From NCBI GenBank assembly GCA_016297945.1, contig JAEDFR010000098.1, positions 1-8,501 on the forward strand: a stretch of DNA of 8,501 bases. The letters run 5' to 3'. The notes under the pieces are model-generated. The model saw only the letters and a program-made list of their open reading frames with translations. It ran no database searches and had not been told where the DNA came from. This stretch comes from Lachnospiraceae bacterium (lineage in GTDB: Bacteria > Bacillota > Clostridia > Lachnospirales > Lachnospiraceae). This document shows positions 5,614-8,501 of this stretch, in pieces. Position 1 is the first letter of the stretch. Each line of letters begins with the position of its first letter. A program made the position numbers and the translations under genes.

Positions 5614-6942
5614 CTAACCCACCTCTTGTAATCTATTTTTTTGTTTTCTGAGCAGATATACAGAAACAACAGCCGTCAGCGTTTCTGTACATGGTGCTGC
5701 CATCCACACTCCGGTCATTCCAAATATCGCCGGGAGCACCAAAGTAAATCCTAATAAAAGAACAATCCCTCTCAATGCCGATATAAGTGCAGATGATTTA
5801 GCGTCGCCGCAGCTTGTAAAATACATAGAATTAATCACATCATATCCCATAACAAGAAATGTAACTGCATAAATCCGAAATCCCGATGCCACCATATCTG
5901 CCACATTGCTGCTACAGCCAAACATTCCGGCATAATTTCTTCCTGTCAGAAAAAAGATGCCTGCAATCAGAAAGCCCATTACAAACAAAATTCGATTGGT
6001 AATCTTTCGTATATCAAAGGATGTTTTGATTTCTCCCGCTCCCCAGCAGATACTGATTAACGGCATCATTCCCTGGCCGAATCCAAGGCAAATCATACTA
6101 TAACCATACACGACAAAGCCAAGAATTGTAAAGGCCGCAACACCTTCAGCTCCTACATATTTCATCAGAACATAATTAAATGCAAACATGGATATGGCAC
6201 TCGCCATTTCTCCAATAAATTCAGAAGAACCGTTTAATATGATTTCCCTGTTTATGATCTTATCAAAACAAAACTGATGAAATCTTATCCCTGCTTTTTG
6301 ACTGAAAAAATAACCAAGCAAAATCAAAACCGTAACCATCTGTACGATTAGAGAACCGATTGCACTTCCTTTTACTCCCAAATGCAATACAGCAACAAAA
6401 ATGTAATCCAATATCATATTCAGTATGCATCCGACAATACTTACCACCATGCATATCTGTGGTTTTCCGTCAACGCGAATAAACATCCCTAATATGGTGC
6501 CTGCTACCATAAGCGGATAGGTAAATAACATAATCCGATAATACTCTGTAAAATAGCCTGCCAAGTCTGCACCTGCTCTTAATACGTTAAGTATCGGTGT
6601 AAAAAGTATGAACGCCACAAATGAGATAATAATACAGACACCTACTGCCGTTACCATCGTCTGTGAAAATACCTCTGATGCCTTTTGTTTTTCTTTTGTT
6701 CCAAGAAGTCTTCCACAGATTACCGATCCGCCTACACCTACACAAAGCCCTGCTCCCAGATAAAAATAGAGAATCGGCAGTCCCAGATTAATTGCCGCCA
6801 GTGCATTTTCACCCACATAGTTTCCTGTAAAATAACCGTCCGTTATGGTTATTACCGTTTGCAACATCATTGCTATGATACTCGGAATCGAGAAAGCGAG
6901 GATCATTTTTAATTTGTTTTCCTTAATTTGTTTGATATCCAT
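5614..6942 (-). CDS. MATE-family multidrug efflux transporter (MepA-like)
   Basis: A 442-residue integral membrane protein of the multidrug and toxic compound extrusion family, with the expected length and about 12 transmembrane helices. Landmarks include the N-terminal ILAFSIPSIIAMMLQTVITITDGYFTGNYVG, the paired LAAINLGLPI helix, GSVICGRLLGTK in the first inner loop, and GFGQGMMPLISICWGAGE in the second half. Such pumps expel cationic or aromatic drugs in exchange for sodium ions or protons. The ATG at 6942 follows AAAGGAGAG, about ten bases upstream. The last codon precedes a TAG that abuts the start of the AraC-type regulator, which probably adjusts the pump's expression to its substrates. 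The actual substrate cannot be read from the sequence. Some MATE proteins export metabolites, but no biosynthetic genes are nearby. Confidence 0.93.
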   Translation of the reverse strand: MDIKQIKENKLKMILAFSIPSIIAMMLQTVITITDGYFTGNYVGENALAAINLGLPILYFYLGAGLCVGVGGSVICGRLLGTKEKQKASEVFSQTMVTAVGVCIIISFVAFILFTPILNVLRAGADLAGYFTEYYRIMLFTYPLMVAGTILGMFIRVDGKPQICMVVSIVGCILNMILDYIFVAVLHLGVKGSAIGSLIVQMVTVLILLGYFFSQKAGIRFHQFCFDKIINREIILNGSSEFIGEMASAISMFAFNYVLMKYVGAEGVAAFTILGFVVYGYSMICLGFGQGMMPLISICWGAGEIKTSFDIRKITNRILFVMGFLIAGIFFLTGRNYAGMFGCSSNVADMVASGFRIYAVTFLVMGYDVINSMYFTSCGDAKSSALISALRGIVLLLGFTLVLPAIFGMTGVWMAAPCTETLTAVVSVYLLRKQKNRLQEVG

Positions 6943-6968
6943 ACTTGCATCTCTCCTTTACCAAACCT

Positions 6969-6974
6969 ATTATA
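6969..6974 (-). promoter_or_regulatory. -10 box of the MATE-AraC operon
   Basis: A perfect TATAAT on the minus strand lies 26 bases before the MATE start, giving a leader of about 20 bases with the AAAGGAGAG ribosome site in it. The -35 position holds no TTGACA-like sequence (AAGTAT at a 17-base spacing). This fits a promoter that needs an activator, such as the AraC-type protein of the same operon. Confidence 0.55.
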
Positions 6975-7047
6975 GAGATGCAAATATTTATATACTTCTG
7001 AATTCGTGCTATAAATTCATTTTTTGAAATTTGTTTGATAATGCCAT

Positions 7048-7134
7048 ATGGAAGAAGACGGACTTATTACACGAACTGTATATCCAAAAGTCCCGCCAAG
7101 AGTTGAGTATGCATTGAGCGATTTAGAAGAGTGA
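7048..7134 (+). pseudogene. HxlR-family regulator fragment
   Basis: Twenty-eight codons read MEEDGL followed by ITRTVYPKVPPRVEYALSDL, the wing and adjacent strand of the HxlR winged-helix family (usual form: L-EDGLI-R-Y--VPP-VEY-LT--G). A full HxlR protein has about 100-130 residues. Here the recognition helix upstream is lost after an in-frame TAA at 7039-7041, and the C-terminal helix is replaced by EE and a stop. It is a relic, not a working gene. It points toward the IS and divergently from the MATE operon, so it may descend from an old regulator of the pump. The rest of the gene-free stretch between the pump and the IS (6975-7047, 7135-7222) shows nothing I can recognise. Confidence 0.7.
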
Positions 7135-7222
7135 AGCATTCACATTATGATATCTTCACTAAAGTTTTCTGTAGTTAATAATTCAAATGTAATCAAAATT
7201 TTTCTCCTGTTGCATTTTGGAT

Positions 7223-7227
7223 CTATA
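7223..7227. repeat. Left copy of probable 5-bp target-site duplication (CTATA)
   Basis: CTATA here is repeated in the same orientation at 8497-8501, directly outside the opposite IS end. Duplications of 3-5 bp are normal for IS3-family insertions. The match ends with the window, so a longer repeat cannot be excluded. Confidence 0.5.
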
Positions 7228-7244
7228 TTAAAAAAGTGGACACA
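7228..7244 (+). repeat. Left terminal inverted repeat of the IS
   Basis: TTAAAAAAGTGGACACA pairs with the right end at 13 of 17 positions, with GTGGACACA identical. A related GTAGACAC at 7270-7277 may be a second, internal transposase contact site in the same orientation. Confidence 0.7.
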
Positions 7245-7266
7245 CAAAGTAACTATACATTACAAT
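7237..7266 (+). promoter_or_regulatory. Promoter candidate for the IS transposase
   Basis: TGGACA (7237-7242) and TACAAT (7261-7266) each match the sigma-A consensus at five of six positions with an 18-base spacer. The -35 box lies inside the left inverted repeat, so transposase binding at the IS end would block its own promoter, a known control in IS elements. Confidence 0.5.
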
Positions 7267-7297
7267 TAAGTAGACACCAAAAAGGAGGTATTTACTC

Positions 7298-7591
7298 ATG
7301 TCCACTGGTAAAACAGGAACTCGGTATGACGAAGACTTCAAGCGAACTCTTGTCAACCTTTATCAATCCGGAGGCAAAACCCAAGCAGCACTGTGTAAAG
7401 AATACGGTGTATCCATGACTGCTCTTGCCCGTTGGATTAAACAATACTCAACCGTTGAAACGGATGATGGCGAGATCCTCACTGCAAAGCAGGTAAAAGA
7501 ACTTCAAAAACGCAATGCTCAACTTGAAGAAGAACTTCTCATATTAAAAAAAGCGATTGCCATCTTCACGCCACACTCGAGCAACGATTAG
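7298..7591 (+). CDS. IS3-family transposase OrfA (helix-turn-helix subunit)
   Basis: A 97-residue protein whose N-terminal half (about 8-50) is the IS3-type helix-turn-helix (YDEDFKRTLVNLYQSGGKTQAALCKEYGVSMTALARWIKQY) that binds the IS ends. A leucine-zipper-like helix follows (about 60-88, LTAKQVKELQKRNAQLEEELLILKK) and lets OrfA dimerise with itself and with OrfAB. The ATG follows AAGGAGG with a nine-base gap. Translation continues either to the TAG at 7591 or, after slipping back one base on the A7 run at 7546-7552, into orfB. OrfA alone usually limits transposition. Confidence 0.9.
   Translation: MSTGKTGTRYDEDFKRTLVNLYQSGGKTQAALCKEYGVSMTALARWIKQYSTVETDDGEILTAKQVKELQKRNAQLEEELLILKKAIAIFTPHSSND
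7546..7552 (+). promoter_or_regulatory. Programmed -1 ribosomal frameshift site (A7)
   Basis: Seven A's followed by G occupy the orfA codons TTA AAA AAA GCG, so the slippery pattern A_AAA_AAA is in the correct phase. Slipping back one base joins orfA residue 85 to the orfB frame from 7552 and yields a fusion of about 383 residues, the normal size of an IS3-family transposase. I did not identify a firm downstream stimulatory structure. Confidence 0.75.
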
Positions 7592-8448
7592 AAGCTGTTC
7601 ATAAGCTACGCTTCCAACATGACATCAAAATCCTTTGTAAAGTTTTAGGTGTCAACAGAAGCACTTATTACAAACATTATAATTCAGAACCAGCTGACCG
7701 CACTAAAGAAAATCAACACATTGCAAAAATGATTCTTCAGATTTACGCCGATTACAACAAGCGTCTTGGTGCATATAAAATCACCTATGTTCTTCAGCGT
7801 GATTATGGCATAAACATCAGTGTCGGACGAGTGTACCGCCTGATGAGAACTCTTCAGCTACCACGCATGTCCACGGAAAAACCTTTCCGTAATTACCGCC
7901 ATAAAGATAATGGTGAATGTACCAATCATCTACATCAAGAGTTCAACCAAAAATGTCCAAACATCGTCTGGGTCAGTGATTTCACATATATCAAAGTCGC
8001 TGGCAAATGGTATTACCTCTGTATTGTAATGGATTTATTTTCACGCAAAGTCATCGCCTGGAACATTTCTGCAAAACCTGATGTTGATTTAGTAATGACT
8101 GCGTTCAAAAAAGCTTATGATAAAAGGAACTGTCCTAAAGGGCTTATGTTCCATTCTGATCGAGGATCTCAATATACTGCTTTTGCATTCAGGCAGTTAT
8201 TGGATTCTCTTAATGTCGTGCAATCATTCTCAAAGAAAGGTTATCCCTTCGATAATGCTTGCTGTGAATGTTTCTTCAAATACCTCAAAAAAGAAGAAAC
8301 TAACCGGAGAACCTATCACTCTTTTCAAGAGTTACAGTTATCCATATTTGAATACATTGAAGGATTCTACAACTCAAGAAGGCCTCACGGCTCTCTTGGA
8401 ATGCTAACACCAAATGAAAAAGAGGAACTATTCTGGAATCAGGATTAG
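7552..8448 (+). CDS. IS3-family transposase OrfB (DDE integrase domain), made as OrfAB
   Basis: About 298 residues in the -1 frame relative to orfA, open from 7528 after a TGA at 7525-7527. The first part (RLEAVHKLRF, then CKVLGVNRSTYYK) is the HTH_21-like region of IS3 OrfB. This stretch precedes the first ATG at 7729, so that ATG is not the true beginning. The rve-type catalytic core holds the DDE triad: Asp in WVSDF (codon 7978), Asp in FHSDRGSQY (codon 8158) and Glu in CCECFF (codon 8266), with exactly 35 residues between the last two, the D(35)E spacing of this family. The C-terminal YNSRRPHGSLGMLTP is the family's closing motif. No stops or frameshifts interrupt it, so the enzyme should be active if the fusion is made. 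Confidence 0.92.
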   Translation, partial: SDCHLHATLEQRLEAVHKLRFQHDIKILCKVLGVNRSTYYKHYNSEPADRTKENQHIAKMILQIYADYNKRLGAYKITYVLQRDYGINISVGRVYRLMRTLQLPRMSTEKPFRNYRHKDNGECTNHLHQEFNQKCPNIVWVSDFTYIKVAGKWYYLCIVMDLFSRKVIAWNISAKPDVDLVMTAFKKAYDKRNCPKGLMFHSDRGSQYTAFAFRQLLDSLNVVQSFSKKGYPFDNACCECFFKYLKKEETNRRTYHSFQELQLSIFEYIEGFYNSRRPHGSLGMLTPNEKEELFWNQD

Positions 8449-8479
8449 CGTCTCCTTCCAGAAAGTTTTTTCTAATAAT

Positions 8480-8496
8480 TGTGTCCACTCACTTGA
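8480..8496 (+). repeat. Right terminal inverted repeat of the IS, with outward -35 box
   Basis: The reverse complement reads TCAAGTGAGTGGACACA and matches the left end at 13 of 17 positions. The outer tip, TTGA plus CT of the flank, makes TTGACT at 8493-8498, a -35-like hexamer pointing out of the element that could form a hybrid promoter with neighbouring DNA. Confidence 0.7.
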
Positions 8497-8501
8497 CTAT
8501 A
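8497..8501. repeat. Right copy of probable target-site duplication (CTATA)
   Basis: This is identical to 7223-7227 and abuts the right IS end; it is also the last sequence in the window. Its presence favours a simple insertion without later rearrangement, if the IS boundary is placed correctly. Confidence 0.5.

Larger units (their letters stand above)
7228..8496 (+). mobile_element. IS3-family (IS150-like) insertion sequence, apparently intact
   Basis: About 1269 bp containing orfA and orfB in the -1 frame relation typical of IS3-family elements. Imperfect 17-base terminal inverted repeats (13 of 17 identical) begin TTAAAAAAGTGGACACA on the left and TCAAGTGAGTGGACACA on the right. CTATA lies directly outside both ends (7223-7227, 8497-8501), consistent with a 5-bp target duplication. 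The ends do not begin with the TG...CA common in this family, and TATA is itself a palindrome, so the exact boundary could be off by a few bases. The catalytic DDE residues and the frameshift site are all present, so the element may still be mobile. Confidence 0.85.

Noticed and set aside
2702..6942. A colibactin-like biosynthetic cluster, because ClbS and a MATE pump (as with ClbM) occur together
   Set aside because: There are no synthase, peptidase or other biosynthetic genes, and the two genes are in separate operons with different regulators and a terminator between them.
7729..8448. OrfB starting at the ATG at 7729
   Set aside because: The conserved OrfB N-terminus (RLEAVHKLRF, CKVLGVNRSTYYK) lies upstream in the same frame, and the family makes OrfB as a frameshift fusion.

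Overview
The window looks like chromosomal DNA from a low-GC Gram-positive bacterium of the class Clostridia, most likely a gut Lachnospiraceae. The grounds are AT-rich DNA, strong AGGAGG-type ribosome binding sites, an ECF sigma factor paired with a zinc-finger anti-sigma, a MepA-like MATE pump, and protein sequences that resemble Lachnospiraceae homologues. This placement is from recognition, not from a search. All host genes run leftward (minus strand). Only the insertion sequence at the right end runs rightward.

Layout from left to right. Positions 1-62 hold a strong leftward promoter (TTGATA-17-TATAAT) with a palindrome at its start site and a Shine-Dalgarno at the very edge, so a gene probably begins just outside the window. 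Positions 141-2558 are a three-gene cell-envelope signalling operon, transcribed in the order ECF sigma factor, membrane anti-sigma factor, small lipoprotein. The DNA upstream of it carries about four tandem 11-bp A-tract repeats. Positions 2702-4495 are a second operon: a WYL-domain regulator, a ClbS/DfsB-family protein, and the 3' half of a GyrI-like gene that has lost its start. A 10+6+10 inverted repeat in its leader is a good operator candidate, and a Fur-box-like sequence lies further upstream. Positions 4741-6942 are a MATE efflux pump and an AraC-type regulator with a GyrI-like ligand-binding domain. They are joined stop-to-start and closed by a clear intrinsic terminator. Positions 6943-7227 hold the pump promoter and a 28-codon scrap of an HxlR-type regulator. 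Positions 7228-8496 are an apparently intact IS3-family (IS150-like) element with a -1 frameshift site, terminal inverted repeats and a possible 5-bp target duplication.

Taken together this is an accessory stress and toxin-response region: one envelope-stress sigma system, one regulator-plus-pump pair, and one regulator-plus-detoxification operon. ClbS and some GyrI-like proteins are both known to hydrolyse cyclopropane-bearing DNA-alkylating natural products, and some WYL regulators respond to DNA damage. The middle operon may therefore be a small genotoxin-protection module, now half-degraded. That is an inference. No wholly unknown system is evident. The least understood genes are the lipoprotein and the outer domain of the anti-sigma factor.
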